Notes: generated from the sequence alone by a model not told the origin. A stretch of DNA of 64,000 bases from Nematopogon swammerdamellus (GCA_946902875.1 OX336337.1:2046001-2110000); one strand, 5' to 3'. Shown: positions 1 to 9,650, counted from the first letter of the stretch. A program made the numbers and translations.

Positions 1-530
1 GAGTCCAAGGCGAAATTAGCGTCTCGCTAAATTAGGGGTCCTTTACCGATGTCGGCGATTTTTCACGCCGGTCCAACTGCTTACACTCTACAAAGCACAA
101 GTAAGACCGGTGATGGAATATTGCAGTCATCTTTGTGAGGGTTCCCCTGAGTACCTTCTTTCAGCCTTGGATTGTATTCAGCGACGAGCCATTCGCCTTA
201 TTGGTGACTCTGTACTCACAAAGGACCTTCAACCTCTAAAGCACAGACGTATCGTTGGGTCATTGAGCCTGTTTTATCGGTACTACTATGGCCGCTGCTC
301 TGACGAACTTGCTTCCCTCATCCCTCCTCCTCCTGTTCGCCTTCGCCAAACCTGCCATACTCTCGCGGAACACCCGGATCTTCAAATCGCGGGTTAATAG
401 CCTTTCCCCAGCAACATTAGTCCACCTCCAAGCCGGACTGGCACCTCCTCGGGGGTGAAATTGGCTGCGCCTGAGGTTGCGACCTCGGACAGAGCCACCC
501 AGTTTGGTAGCAATAAGAAAAAAAAATACT
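1..530 (+). pseudogene. Non-LTR retrotransposon 3' end (family S, Jockey/CR1-like), RT C-terminus
   Basis: This is the last part of a reverse transcriptase ORF plus 3' UTR of a non-LTR retrotransposon. Seen: residues reading KLGVLYR, LLTLYKAQVRP, MEYCSHL, IQRRAIRLIGD and LFYRYYYGRCSDELASLIP, the thumb/C-terminal region typical of insect Jockey/CR1-like elements. It is broken: one extra base near 28 shifts the frame, and sequence is missing near 370, after which the frame changes and the end reads RIFKSRVNSLSPATL-type residues to a stop at 472-474. The 3' UTR ends in an A-run near 530. The same 3' end occurs at 53,230-53,412, showing a dispersed family. The start lies outside the window. Not functional. 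Confidence 0.85.
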
Positions 531-642
531 ACGCGCACTATCAGGAGTTTTTTCTCTCTAAGGCCCCACCATCGGCAGCTTGGGTTCACCCCGCTGCATA
601 CCGGTGTGGTGGAAACTCTGTTTATTATTTTTATATTAATTT

Positions 643-769
643 CAGGGAAGTCTCCAGTATGGCACCTACCTTCTTGGAGGTGATATTGGCTGGTCGGAGC
701 ATGCGCTTTGGCCACTCCAACTCTGGCTGAGTTCGAGGGGCCAAAGGCCCATACGGGATTACATAAAAT
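643..769 (+). repeat. SINE A, 3' tail only
   Basis: Matches the end of the SINE A copies at 27,885-28,279 and 49,564-49,957: AGGGAAGTCTCC, then GGTGATATTGGCTGGTCGG, ending TACATAAAA. A short extra stretch (GAGTTCGAGGGGCCAAAGG) replaces part of the usual tail. The head is absent. Confidence 0.8.
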
Positions 770-856
770 GTATATATATGTTTGTATGTTTATATTATGT
801 ATAATATGTAGGTGAAATTAATATAAATAAATGGAGAAAAAATAATTCGTACTTAC

Positions 857-1000
857 CTGACGAGTCCATTTTCGAGTCCACGACAGAGATCTGTGTCAGC
901 GAACTAAGCGGAGGTCTTCTCGTATTCTTGATATAGCACAGCGCACACAGGCGGAATTAGTTAAGGCGATCGTAATATATTTTTAAATTGGCACAATTTT
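857..1000 (-). CDS. Possible first exon of a host gene (5' UTR plus start codon)
   Basis: On the minus strand, TCGAAAATGG gives a good insect start context with ATG at 869-867. It is followed by codons for Asp, Ser, Ser and then, at 857/856, by a textbook 5' splice donor (TCAG/GTAAGT). Such a short coding start directly joined to a perfect donor is what a 5' exon looks like. The segment is not in any repeat family I see here and is less AT-rich than its surroundings. The rest of the gene would lie left of the window. The upstream limit (about 1000) is a guess and no core promoter was recognised. The product is unknown. It could be chance: only about 13 bases carry the signal. Confidence 0.35.
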
Positions 1001-1421
1001 ACATGTCATTAAACAGTCAGTCACACAGACACTACTCGCACCGGCCACAGCACACACTACACAACAAAGCCGCTCAGCGTATGCTTAGGTTTGCAGAACC
1101 TATTGGAATTTTGCATAGCTAGTTCTTTTTGTTACGACATATATTTTTCTTGTGTAAATAATATTTTGTCATAGAAATTTGGAATTATTAGAAATGAAAT
1201 ATATAAATAAATAGATGTATAAAATTAACCTATTTATATCACGAATAATATATGTAATAGACGGCGACAAAACTGCTTTTTCGTATAAGCCTGGCAGGCT
1301 TCGCAGAACTCAAAATTGTAAAAATATATTTATTTAGAAATAAATAAATAAAAAAAAAAAAAGAAATCCCCGGAGAAATCCTTCGAAATTGTATTGAATC
1401 TATTTCTTTTTAAGCGAATAC
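1001..1421. other. No recognised feature
   Basis: AT-rich sequence with no family shared within the window. The first 100 bases could be promoter DNA of the exon candidate to the left. An A-run lies at 1350-1362. Confidence 0.4.
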
Positions 1422-1470
1422 CAGCGTGTCTGACTGTGCCGAGGGACCAATGGTGCACTCGACAGGGCCA
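1422..1470 (-). repeat. SINE C tail fragment
   Basis: Contains GTGCCGAGGGACCAATGGTG and CGACAGGGCC, which recur at 37,868-37,965 and, inverted, at 31,385-31,488. Very short remnant. Confidence 0.6.
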
Positions 1471-2039
1471 AATGTATCTATCCTTTAGTGAGATTCTAAG
1501 CCGGCAATTGATACTCCGAAACATTAACGTCAATACTCTGGTTACTTTTCTTAAACGGTGTATAGTCGATGTCATCTAAATGAGTTTCTACAGTCCCCTT
1601 AACAGTTTCTCGTGAACTTTGGCCGGTGTCGCGCGACGGCGCGATACACCGGCACGGATCTGGTTTATCGCAGAAAAATAATTCAAAACCATAGAACTAT
1701 AATAAGACAGAGGAAAGTGGACTATAATGTCACACATCATTTATATGTATTCACAGGGTGTAGCTATTATTTAAATAATATGTACTTACATGTATTATGA
1801 ATATGTATTCTTATTATTTTATCTTCAATTCGCCTAGTAACGCCAACGGCGGCGTAGCGCGTAGTAGTTTTCATAAGGGATTTTTTCATAAATTGCTATC
1901 CTTCGCATTAGAACTTTGAAAAGCGTGTGATCGATAGTCATTTTGCTATAAAGATTTCATTTAAATTCTCTTTAGTTTCTGAGATCAAGTCTTCAAAATT
2001 CACGCGGAAGAAAATATCGACATTTGGTTTACCGTATCG
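1471..2039. other. No recognised gene; imperfect GC hairpin
   Basis: Mostly AT-rich. A small GC inverted repeat lies at 1621-1652 (GCCGGTGT ... ACACCGGC). The stretch 1796-1832 resembles, on the opposite strand, sequence at 14,755-14,790 in a LINE 3' UTR. Confidence 0.4.
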
Positions 2040-2517
2040 TTTTTTTTTTTTTTTATGGAACCTGACACGGGTGGCTACATCACCTACAACATCCGTGATG
2101 TCAGCCCATAACACAGGGTGAACTAGGTGCCATGTCAGTGCTTCCCTTCATTTCATGTCGGCTACACTAAACTGGACGGAAAACACGAACTATTTACATA
2201 GCCGTTTCAACCGACGTTTCGTTCAGTGCGGTGGTACCAACCCGGCCGGGATAAACCCTACCACCTAGTAATGTAAGAAGGGAAGGGACCTACAGTTTAA
2301 CGTGGAATCCGAACCACGGTCAGCCTCCAACGGTCGAGCGGTCACCCATCCAATCACTGACCGCGCTCAGCGTTGTTTAATAACAGTTGACTAACCAACC
2401 GCGCCACTGAGCTACCGAGGCTGACGAATTTTCTTATCCCTTAGTCGAATTTTACGACATGCGACGGGGAGAGATGCAGTGGGGCTATTCTTTTTAAGTA
2501 CCGACCCCACACGGTAC
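2040..2517 (-). repeat. SINE B, full length with 5' module
   Basis: Read on the minus strand it has, in order: the 5' module GTACCGTGTGGGGTCGGTAC ... GGCGACTAAGGGATAA-type (2517-2426), a tRNA-like A box in GGTAGCTCAGTGG, a 5S rRNA-like stretch, a B-box-like GGTTCGGATTCC, the shared SINE body (CTAGGTGGTAGGG, GGTACCACCGCACTG), and a tail TTCCATAAAA plus A-run. It is almost the same as the copies at 5421-5893 and 42,885-43,273. Confidence 0.93.
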
Positions 2518-3392
2518 AAAGAAAAGAACGTTTGTAAAGAACGTGATACAATTTTACAACCAAAAACGTGTGATCGATAGACAAAGAATTTTCCAATATT
2601 ATGCAGTAGTTTTTAGCGTTTTAGATTGGTCTAGTTATCGTGGGCTACTTCTTCAAAAATCCACATGTGGCGTTACTAGGCGCCTTTAATAGCATTTTGC
2701 TGCTACCTACTTACATTTCACGATATGACTCTCAAACAGTCAAAGGTTAATTTATTTAATTAATTAATTTCGAAACTAACTAGCAAACCTTACAAGATAT
2801 TCTAACTCGTTTACTAGTCTAACTTATACGCATGAAATTTTCTTAAGATGACTTAAACCGAGCGTCTTGAATTAACATAGGCTATTATTAAATGTATCAA
2901 AGTCTTCATCTTTATTTAGCATGTGAATCGCTCTTTTAAGTGGAAGCCATCTCTGTAAGGGATAAGTCCGTCTGTGCAACTCATGTAATTCCAACGTTCC
3001 AATGTGCTCAAATTTTTCGAGCACACCATTTAATTACTATTCACGTGCTCGACTATTTTATCCCCCTTTTATTCCTTCAAGTTCCTTCGATCCCAGTCGT
3101 TCAAGACTGATACGGCTCGAGAGTTATCTGTCTGAGGGCACGCCTCGTTAATCACGCATCACAATAATAATTATGATTATGCCGATGAGCACACCCAACG
3201 ACCTTTCCAACAAGATATAATAGACATTGATCTACTGCGGCACTGGATTTGGTACAGCTGCCTAAATACGGGTAGACATGTAAACAGGACGGCTCGTCTT
3301 GTATCCACACGGTCAACGTTTACACAGAAGAGATTTCGCCCACATGTCGTATGTTTACCGCATACTCAATGGCAAAATAAGCAACCCAGATT
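2518..3392. repeat. AT-rich stretch with two scraps of the I-type LINE 3' UTR
   Basis: The scraps are 2727-2750 (CTCTCAAACAGTCAAAGG) and 2930-2990 (CTGTAAGGGATAAGTCCG). Both match the 3' UTR seen at 12,400-12,500 and 39,540-39,620. Nothing else recognised. A 33-bp sequence at 3287-3319 is repeated at 3808-3840. Confidence 0.55.
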
Positions 3393-3796
3393 TTTTTTTA
3401 ATTTTATGTAATCCGGTATGGGTGGCTGAGTCGGAGTAGGGGCCAAAGTGCATACTCCGACCAGCCAATATCACCTCCGAGAAGGTAGGTGTCATACCGG
3501 AGACTTCCCTGGGTTGCTGGCTATACTGGACTAGAGGAGAACACAGCCGAGGCTGCTATGCAGCCATCTTACATCCAGTACGGTGGTACCAACCCAGTCG
3601 ACTACAATTTGAGCGTACCACCTAGTAAGGGAAGGGGACCTACAGTTTTACATCGGTTCCCAACGGTGAAGCAGCAGGTGTAGGTATGCACGTAAATTTT
3701 TTCGTCAGAAAAAACTCATTGGTACACGCCGACCGTATTCGAACCTCGGACCTCTCGCATGAAAAGCCGATGCCCAAACCACTTGGCCACCCGCCT
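3393..3796 (-). repeat. SINE A, near full length
   Basis: The minus strand starts with a tRNA-like head: GGTGGCCAAGTGGTTTGGGC (A box) and GAGGTCCGAGGTTCGAATAC (B-box region), as in Ser/Leu-type tRNAs. The shared SINE body and the tail ending CATACCGGATTACATAAAA with an A-run follow. About 400 bp; probably transcribed by RNA polymerase III when young. Confidence 0.92.
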
Positions 3797-4014
3797 CTCA
3801 TGTAATTGGACGGCTCGTCTTGTATCCACACAGTCAACGTACGATTATCCAGCTCACGCATGGGATAGTCAGCATTAAACTCTATTCGGCCACTGTTGGC
3901 AGTGACTCATGGCAAATAATGAACGTTTACATAGAGGCAAATTCTCTGAACCGGTCCAAACGAAATGGACTATTGTTATCAGAGTTAATTATTTTGAAAA
4001 ATAAATTAGGTAAT

Positions 4015-4290
4015 AAATTTTGTGAAGACCACGGATGTGCCGCTCCACGGACCAACCGCTTCTGTGGGTTCTTTTATTCACAGAACCGGGAAAATGTGTA
4101 ACGCACTCCCTGGTCACATATTTCCTCCCAAGTACAGCCTGGGATTTTTCAAAAGGAGCGTGAAACGCCTTCTGTCAGGCCGGCATGGCATTCGCAATCC
4201 CCGTGCATCACAGAATGTCTATGGGTATCGTTAGACACCTACTCGTACGTGAAGCGATGCCAAATGACGAGCTGTCCATAAAAAAAAAGT
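4015..4290 (+). pseudogene. Family J LINE, reverse transcriptase C-terminus and 3' UTR
   Basis: Encodes the last part of a Jockey/CR1-like polyprotein. The seen residues resemble TNRFCGFFYSQNR and HIFPPKYSLGFFKR, followed by a stretch like LSGRHGIRNPRASQN. Parallel copies lie at 34,083-34,340 (TNRFCRSFLYRAGK) and on the minus strand at 53,668-54,560, and the three can be read side by side. The frame changes within the fragment. After the stop the 3' UTR holds GGTATCGTTAGACACC and ends in an A-run near 4288. Everything upstream is missing, the usual result of incomplete reverse transcription. Not functional. Confidence 0.8.
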
Positions 4291-4576
4291 TTTGCAATTT
4301 ATCTTAATAGTATTGTTACGAGTAAACGTGGTGCGCTTTTGTAATATGCTCAGAATGGTGGACACATATCTAGTGTCGTGGTTGATCGATGGATCATAAT
4401 GGAACAGTATTACGAAACTTACGTTCGATATACAATATAATGACAACTCTGTTAGTGTGTTACCAGGACAGAGCATGAAATGCGCGCGCCCGCCTCTACC
4501 TACGCAGGGGGCCTACCTACGTAGGGGGCGCGGGCGGTAGGTATTTGATGCTCTGTGGTTACCAGTATGAGTAAAC
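4291..4576. other. Unassigned stretch with a GC-rich hairpin
   Basis: AT-rich DNA, then at 4477-4535 a GC inverted repeat with arms of GCGCCCGCC type around two copies of CCTACCTACG(C/T)AGGGGG. No gene seen. Confidence 0.4.
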
Positions 4577-4689
4577 GGTTCAGTGTAGCCGGCACGACCA
4601 AAGGCATTCATTAGCAGGGTGCTCAGTCTTCACAGAAAAAGGTGCGGTAGGCCGACATCCCGTGCGTAATAGGTGATATATCCAACTAT

Positions 4690-4945
4690 GCCGGCTACAC
4701 TGAACTGAACGGAAGACACGAACTATTTACATAGCCGTTTCGACCGACATTTCAGTGCGGTGGTACCGACCCAGACGGGTTAAACCCTGTCACCTAGTAG
4801 GGTGAGAAAGGAAGGGACCTACGTTATAACCACGGTCAGCCTCCAACGGTCGAACGGTCTTCCATCCAAGTTCTGACCGCGCCCAGATGTGCATATAATT
4901 ACGAATGACAGTCGACCGATCGCACCCCTGAGCTATCTAAGATAT
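4690..4945 (-). repeat. SINE B, diverged, 3' part replaced
   Basis: On the minus strand it runs from a damaged tRNA/5S-like head through GACAGGGTTTAACCC to CAGTGTAGCCGGCA. The last 100 bp of the family are missing. A small piece of the same region (CAGTGTAGCCGGCACGACC) lies inverted at 4580-4600, so the end may have been rearranged. Confidence 0.75.
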
Positions 4946-5246
4946 GACCGCCAATTTCATGCCTCCAAAATGGTGAAACATTTTCGTCGAGCAAGGCCGT
5001 AATTTGAGCTAAAAATTCTGTAAGACAAATTTCAGGTCGTTCTAATAATGGCCCGCGGGACTCAAACACGCAAGATGTGTTTTGTAATTTAAAAGTTTCT
5101 TTTTAGCAAAAATTGTGTAACTTTTAAGGTATGGTTTTTCGTTCTTCGTAATATCAGTATATTATGTGGACATTGGACATTATTTGCATAACATAAACTT
5201 AATAATCCCTACTCTAACCATTCACGCAATAGGAAGAGGTAAAAAA

Positions 5247-6065
5247 AAACCGGCCAAGTGCGAGTCGTACTAGCGCACCGAGGATACCGCACCACAAAAA
5301 AAATTTAAAAAAACTGGTTTCTTTCAAATAAAGTATACACACAGCTAACAAATAAGAACATTAAATGAAAAACTATACTAAATCTAAAATAAATCTAAAA
5401 TGTAACTAACTAAAACTTTTGTACCTTGTGGGGTCGGTACTTAAAAAGAATAGCCCCACTGCATCTCTCCCCGTCGCATGTCGTAAAAGTCGACTAAGGG
5501 ATAAGAAAATTCGTCAGCCTCGGTAGCTCAGTGGCGCGGTTGGTTAGTCAACTGTTATTAAGCAACGCTGAGCGCGGTCAGTGATTGGATGGGTGACCGC
5601 TCGACCGTTGGAGGCTGACCGTGGTTCGGATTCCACGTTAAACTGTAGGTCCCTTCCCTTCTTACCTTACTAGGTGGTAGGGTTTATCCTGGCCGGGTTG
5701 GTACCACCGCACTGAACGAAACGTCGGTCGAAACGGCTATGTAAATAGTTCGTGTTTTCCGTCCAGTTTAGTGTAGCCGACATGAAATGAAGGGAAGCAC
5801 TGACATGGCACCTAGTTCACCCTGTGTTATGGGCTGACATCACGGATGTTGTAGGTGATGTAGGCAACCGTGTCAGGTTCCATAAAAAAAAAACTAAATG
5901 TTTCTTGTATGGGGACCCACACGTTTCTTGTATTCCCCAAAAATGTTACACCTTGAATTTTTTTTATTAGGCTAATTAGCTAATACTGTGCCAAAGATAC
6001 ATCCATCATCGGAGGGACGGGCGGACAGACAGATAGACAGACCGAACGGGGTACGGAAACGAAAA
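5247..6065 (-). repeat. Element K, split by a SINE B insertion
   Basis: K is a dispersed element of about 400 bp. Its 3' hairpin end (CCGGCCAAGTGCGAGTC on + here) is at 5250-5290. Its TTCTTGTATGGGGACCC stretch and GACAGACAGATAGACAGACC run are at 5906-6060. The SINE B at 5421-5893 lies between them. The parts are diverged, so whether they form one element is inferred from matching order and orientation. Confidence 0.6.
5421..5893 (+). repeat. SINE B, full-length reference copy
   Basis: The 5' module spans 5421-5507. A tRNA-like A box GGTAGCTCAGTGG is at 5522-5534. The 5S rRNA-like segment (TTAAGCAACGCTGAGCGCGG and GGATGGGTGACCGC) is at about 5558-5600. A B-box-like GGTTCGGATTCC is at 5623-5634. 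The shared body runs to about 5760, then the tail TGACATCACGGATGTTG, ending TTCCATAAAA. The 5S part covers the A box, intermediate element and most of the C box of a 5S gene. This copy is inverted relative to the one at 2040-2517. Confidence 0.95.
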
Positions 6066-6236
6066 AAAATACTATCGATTAAATAGGTTCTCCGAGTGCA
6101 TCACTTAAGTGAAAACGTAATACAACAGAGGTTTACGACGATGAAAAATATGATACTAGTATAACCGAAAACATCGCGATAATATCAGAAGATTGCGTAA
6201 GTACCATCAAAATAATGATTTTCATACATATATACC

Positions 6237-6320
6237 ACCGAATGTCCATGGGCGTCGTTAAAAACACCTCATGGGTGACAGGGCGATACATATCGCGCGT
6301 TCTATTAAAAAAAAATAGTG
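6237..6320 (+). repeat. Family J LINE 3' UTR scrap
   Basis: GAATGTCCATGGGCGTCGTT, ATGGGTGACAGGGCGATAC and an A-run match the UTR after the J coding end at 34,265-34,337. No coding sequence is retained. Confidence 0.75.
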
Positions 6321-6560
6321 TAGTCACTTTTTCACCATATGATGATTTGACCATCATCATGATCCCATATCGGTGAACTGCTGGATATAGGCTTCTCCTT
6401 ATGCAAGCCACCATACGCGGTCTTCTCGTCCATACACTACTTTTTCGTCTGTCTACCTAGCCGGAGGATTTAATGTAAGGTCGAAATAAAAAAATATTTT
6501 CTCTGTATGTAAAATAATAATATTGTCATCTAAATAACAATTCAACAAAGTGTCTTTTAT
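6321..6560. other. Unassigned stretch
   Basis: Holds GAACTGCTGGATATAGGCTT at 6373-6394, a motif I associate with lepidopteran LINE ends. Otherwise nothing recognised. Confidence 0.35.
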
Positions 6561-6988
6561 TTTTTTTTTTTATGGAAACTTGACACGGTTGGCTACATCA
6601 CCTACAACATCCGTGATGTCAGCCCATAACACCGGGTGAACTAGGTGCCATGTCAGTGCTCCCCTTCATTTCGCGCCGGCTACACTGAACTGGACGGAAA
6701 ATACGAACTATTTACATAGCCGTTTCGACCGACGTTTCGCTCAGTGCGGTGGTACCAACCCGGCCGGGATAAACCCTACCACCTAGTAAGGTAAGAAGGG
6801 AAGGGAACTACAGTTTAACGTGGAATCCGAACCACGGTCAGCCTCCAACAGTCGGGCGGTCATCCATCCAATAACTGACCGCACCATTAAGCTGCCGAGG
6901 CTGACGATCCCTTAGTCGACTTTTACGACATGCGACGGGGAGAGATGTAGTGGGGCTATTCTTTTTAAGTACCGACCCCACACGGTAC
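6561..6988 (-). repeat. SINE B with 5' module, internal deletion in the head
   Basis: Same parts as the 2040-2517 copy, but the 5S-like stretch between the two tRNA-like boxes is shortened (minus strand goes from GCCTCGGCAGCTTAATGG to GGTCAGTTATTGGATGG). The poly-T is on the left. Confidence 0.9.
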
Positions 6989-7084
6989 ATAAATAGTGTA
7001 GTCACTTTTTATGTAGGTAATCTGAATTATCATTTTGCCTCGACTACTTATAATAATGGCCCACTCCAGATTGCATATTACCTT

Positions 7085-7318
7085 GTCAGCCTCAGTGGTG
7101 CGGTCGGTCGACTGGTTGTTAAGCACACCTGGGCGTGGTCAGTACTTGGATGAGTGATCGCTCGACCGTTGGAGGCTGACCGTGGTTCGGATTCCACGTA
7201 AAACTGTTTACAGTACCCTTCCCTTATTATACTCGTATTACCTTAATAGGTGGTAGGGTTTATCTCGCCCGGGTTGATATCACCGCACTGAATGAAAGGT
7301 GTGTCGAAACGGCTATGT
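7085..7318 (+). repeat. SINE B, 3' truncated
   Basis: Head GTCAGCCTCAGTGGTGCGG (part of the A box deleted), 5S-like GTACTTGGATGAGTGATCGC, B-box-like GGTTCGGATTCC, body to CGAAACGGCTATG. The tail is absent. Confidence 0.88.
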
Positions 7319-7399
7319 TTCCGTTATAGTCCGCAGATATTTCCGACGGGTTGTATAATAATAATATGCTACTAACTAGGGCAACCGTTCCCGACCATA

Positions 7400-7719
7400 C
7401 ATACCACACACGCTGTATCCCGACAATCAGGGTAAGCAGAGTAATCGGTGTTGTGCTGCAAGTAGTCTGGAAAATTACAACACAACATCGACCACCACGT
7501 TTAGCAAAGTATTCGGACAAGATGTCTATCAAGCAGCAAGTAAGCCACAGAGACCCACCTGCTGCTCGACTCGGTGGAAGGACCGCGCCAATGTGAGAGG
7601 TGGCAAGCCTGTCGCTCTTTAGCACGGCATCTCGTCCTTATCCCTTAGTCGTCTTTTCCGACATGCACGGGGAGAGACGCAGTGGGGCTATTCTTTTTAA
7701 GTACCGGCCTCACACAGTA
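7400..7719 (-). mobile_element. Element D, SINE-like, with 10-bp target-site duplication
   Basis: Minus-strand order: the same 5' module as SINE B (GTACTGTG ... AAGAATAGCCCCACTG), then a D-specific part (ACCTCTCACATTGGCGCGG, CCACCGAGTCGAGCAGC), then an inverted pair around TCGGTGTTGTGCTG, ending CAGCGTGTGTGG. The bases CCCGACCATA occur on both sides (7390-7399 and 7720-7729), a good target-site duplication that fixes the element ends. No long A-tail. The open frame inside is also open in other D copies but matches no protein I know. Confidence 0.85.
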
Positions 7720-7729
7720 CCCGACCATA

Positions 7730-8008
7730 GATCTTATAACCACGAAAATATTACATGCGTAAAAAGTTTATGGTGCGGCGAATTTATTTCGAACCCGAAT
7801 ACGCGTTAGATAAGAATCAAACTCCTCGTTGTGTAAGCAAAGCATGAGCCGCAGTGAAATAGAATATCTATAAATCCTCAGATATGGCCGATCCTATTCT
7901 ATTGAAATACGCCGCCGCCCGCTGGATGGGGCAACTTTCACGCCCCTTCTATATTTCATAAATCCCCTTTTTGCGATTTGTTTTCACCCTCTCATGCTTT
8001 GACCTTTT
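7730..8008. other. No recognised feature
   Basis: Mixed-composition DNA with no family shared in the window. Confidence 0.4.
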
Positions 8009-8420
8009 TTTAGGGTTCCCTATCCGGTACGGGACCCTATTACTGAGCCTACGCCGTCTGTCTGTCTGTCTGTCCGTCCGTCTGTCTGTCTGTCCGAGGG
8101 CTGTATCTCTTGAACAGTGATAGGTAGCCCGTTGAAATTTTCACAGAATATGTGTTATTATGGCCGATATAACAACAAATAATAAAAATAAGAAAAAGTA
8201 AAAAACTCACGGGGTTCCCAATTCCCATAGAAGAAACCAAAAAGTGTATGCGCGCGCGCCATCTACCGAATAAAGTGTGAAGCATTTTAACTAATCATGA
8301 CATTGAACTATTATGAAGCATTTCATAAACACGCCATAGATGGCGTGAGTGGAGCGACCATGACATGGCGATACGGAACCCTCGGTGCGCGAGTTCGATT
8401 CGCACCTGGCCGGTTTTTTT
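8009..8420 (+). repeat. Element K, full length
   Basis: Starts TAGGGTTCCCTATCCGGTAC, has a GTCTGTCTGTC microsatellite at 8056-8095, GAGGGCTGTATCTCTTGAAC, GAATATGTGTTATTATGGCC, CGCGCCATCTACCGAATA, and ends in the hairpin GCGCGAGTTCGATTCGC plus ACCTGGCCGG and T-run. This is one of the commonest lepidopteran dispersed repeats. I cannot assign its class safely: the end hairpin resembles a Helitron but there is no clear CTRR end. Confidence 0.88.
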
Positions 8421-8495
8421 GTGATAAAATAACACTTCTTTGCAAGAGCACCAGTGGCACTTTGTGAATATGAAATATCTGAAGTGATCAAGGTT

Positions 8496-8735
8496 TTTAG
8501 GGTCCCGTCGCAAAATGCGAAAAACGGGACCCTTATGGGATCGCTCCGGTGTCTGTCTGTCTGTCGGTCAGACGCAGACATCTCCGGACCTACTGAACCG
8601 ATTTCGGTAAAAATGACGCCAAATTACGTGTAATTTTTGCCGCTAGATATATTACAGATAAGTTTATCTAATAGTCCCGTGGAAAGTACAGGGTACCCCA
8701 AAATGTAAACCAAAAATATTTTTTGTTTTTTTAAA
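8496..8735 (+). repeat. Element L (GGGTCCCGT hairpin start)
   Basis: Begins with the inverted pair GGGTCCCGT ... ACGGGACCC around CGCAAAATGCGAAAA, followed by TGTCTGTCTGTCTGTCGGTC and ATCTCCGGACCTACTGAACC. This is a lepidopteran dispersed repeat layout. Single copy here, right limit uncertain. Confidence 0.6.
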
Positions 8736-9245
8736 TAAATCAAATGTCATGTCATTCTATACGTATTTTGAAGGCATTTTCAAAAATACATAACTTTGCT
8801 ATAATCAATGAGTTTACTTTAACAAATATTTCGTTTAAAAGTTGACAAAAAATTGCACATTTGTCGCCGAACTTTAACCAACCTATATAGGGTTGTTTGA
8901 AAATTCTGAAAAAAATAAAAAATATAGGTACTCTTATGCAGTTGTGCACAAAACTATTAATTTTCATCAAAATGTCATACATTTGGAGATAAAGTTAAAT
9001 GTCTGAACAGCCAAATTTCAATTTTTCGCGTCACTTTTTGGTGACAGCTCAAGCCACCGATAACCTAGTGTTGTGATTGATAGCTTTAAATCATCCTGAG
9101 AAGTAAAGCAAGCAAGCAAGAAATAAAGCAAAGGAAACCGCACGTAAATCGATGAAGTGGTTCTCGAGTTATAAGAATATTACATATATATTACGTACGA
9201 GTACGTTACACGGGGGTCGCCCGTAGAAATTTCGCTTTATTTATT
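8736..9245. other. AT-rich, no gene seen
   Basis: May be the continuation of element L. Contains a short AAGCAAGCAAGC run near 9107. Open frames here are short and look like chance. Confidence 0.4.
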
Positions 9246-9267
9246 GTCAGCCTCGGTAGCTCAGTGG
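9246..9267 (+). repeat. SINE B head scrap
   Basis: GTCAGCCTCGGTAGCTCAGTGG only, ending exactly where a SINE A A-tail (inverted) starts. The SINE A copy seems to have landed in or replaced this SINE B. Confidence 0.75.
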
Positions 9268-9386
9268 TTTTTTTTTATGTAATCCGGTATGAGTGGCTGA
9301 GTCGGAGGGGCCAAAGCACATGCTCCGACCAGCTAATATCACCTCCGAGAAGGTAGGTGCCATACCGGAGACTTCCCTGGATTGCG
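9268..9386 (-). repeat. SINE A, 3' tail only
   Basis: Poly-T then ATGTAATCCGGTATGAGTGG to GGAGACTTCCCTGGATTGC. 5' truncated. Confidence 0.88.
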
Positions 9387-9650
9387 CTTAAACAGCTCCT
9401 CCGAGTACTCCCCCAGGAATTAGCGATAGAACACACTTAGAGAGCCGACATCCCCACGGAGTTGCAGTGGTTCTAGATCGCGGGACACTTCGAGGTCACC
9501 CACTATTCGCACGGCTCGACGCAAGTCCAGAGGCGCATGCTGGTATTTGGCAGAGCCATCCCAAGCGAAATCATGAGCGTCGTTAGACACTTTATGGGTG
9601 ACACGGCGCCACATGATGCGATTTAAATAAAAATAAAAAAAAATAAAAAT
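9387..9650. pseudogene. Family J LINE insertion with inverted 5' part
   Basis: Two parts of the same LINE family in opposite orientation. On the minus strand 9387-9570 encodes RT thumb residues (AKYQHAPLD, RRAVRIVGDLEVSRDLEPL, VGSLSVFYR), close to the copy at 54,012-54,197. On the plus strand 9571-9650 is the J 3' UTR (GAGCGTCGTTAGACAC, GGTGACACGGCGCCACATG) with an A-rich end. A 5' inversion ending in a normally oriented 3' end with poly-A is the known mark of twin priming during target-primed reverse transcription. The part between is missing. Not functional. Confidence 0.75.

Noticed and set aside
1621..1652. GC hairpin as a terminator or miRNA
   Set aside because: Short and imperfect, with no supporting context.
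5540..5610. 5S rRNA gene
   Set aside because: Only about 45 bases of the internal promoter region match. The rest of a 5S gene is missing and the segment is part of SINE B.
8009..8420. Helitron assignment for element K
   Set aside because: The 3' hairpin is suggestive, but I see no CTRR end and no TC start between A and T, so I left the class open.
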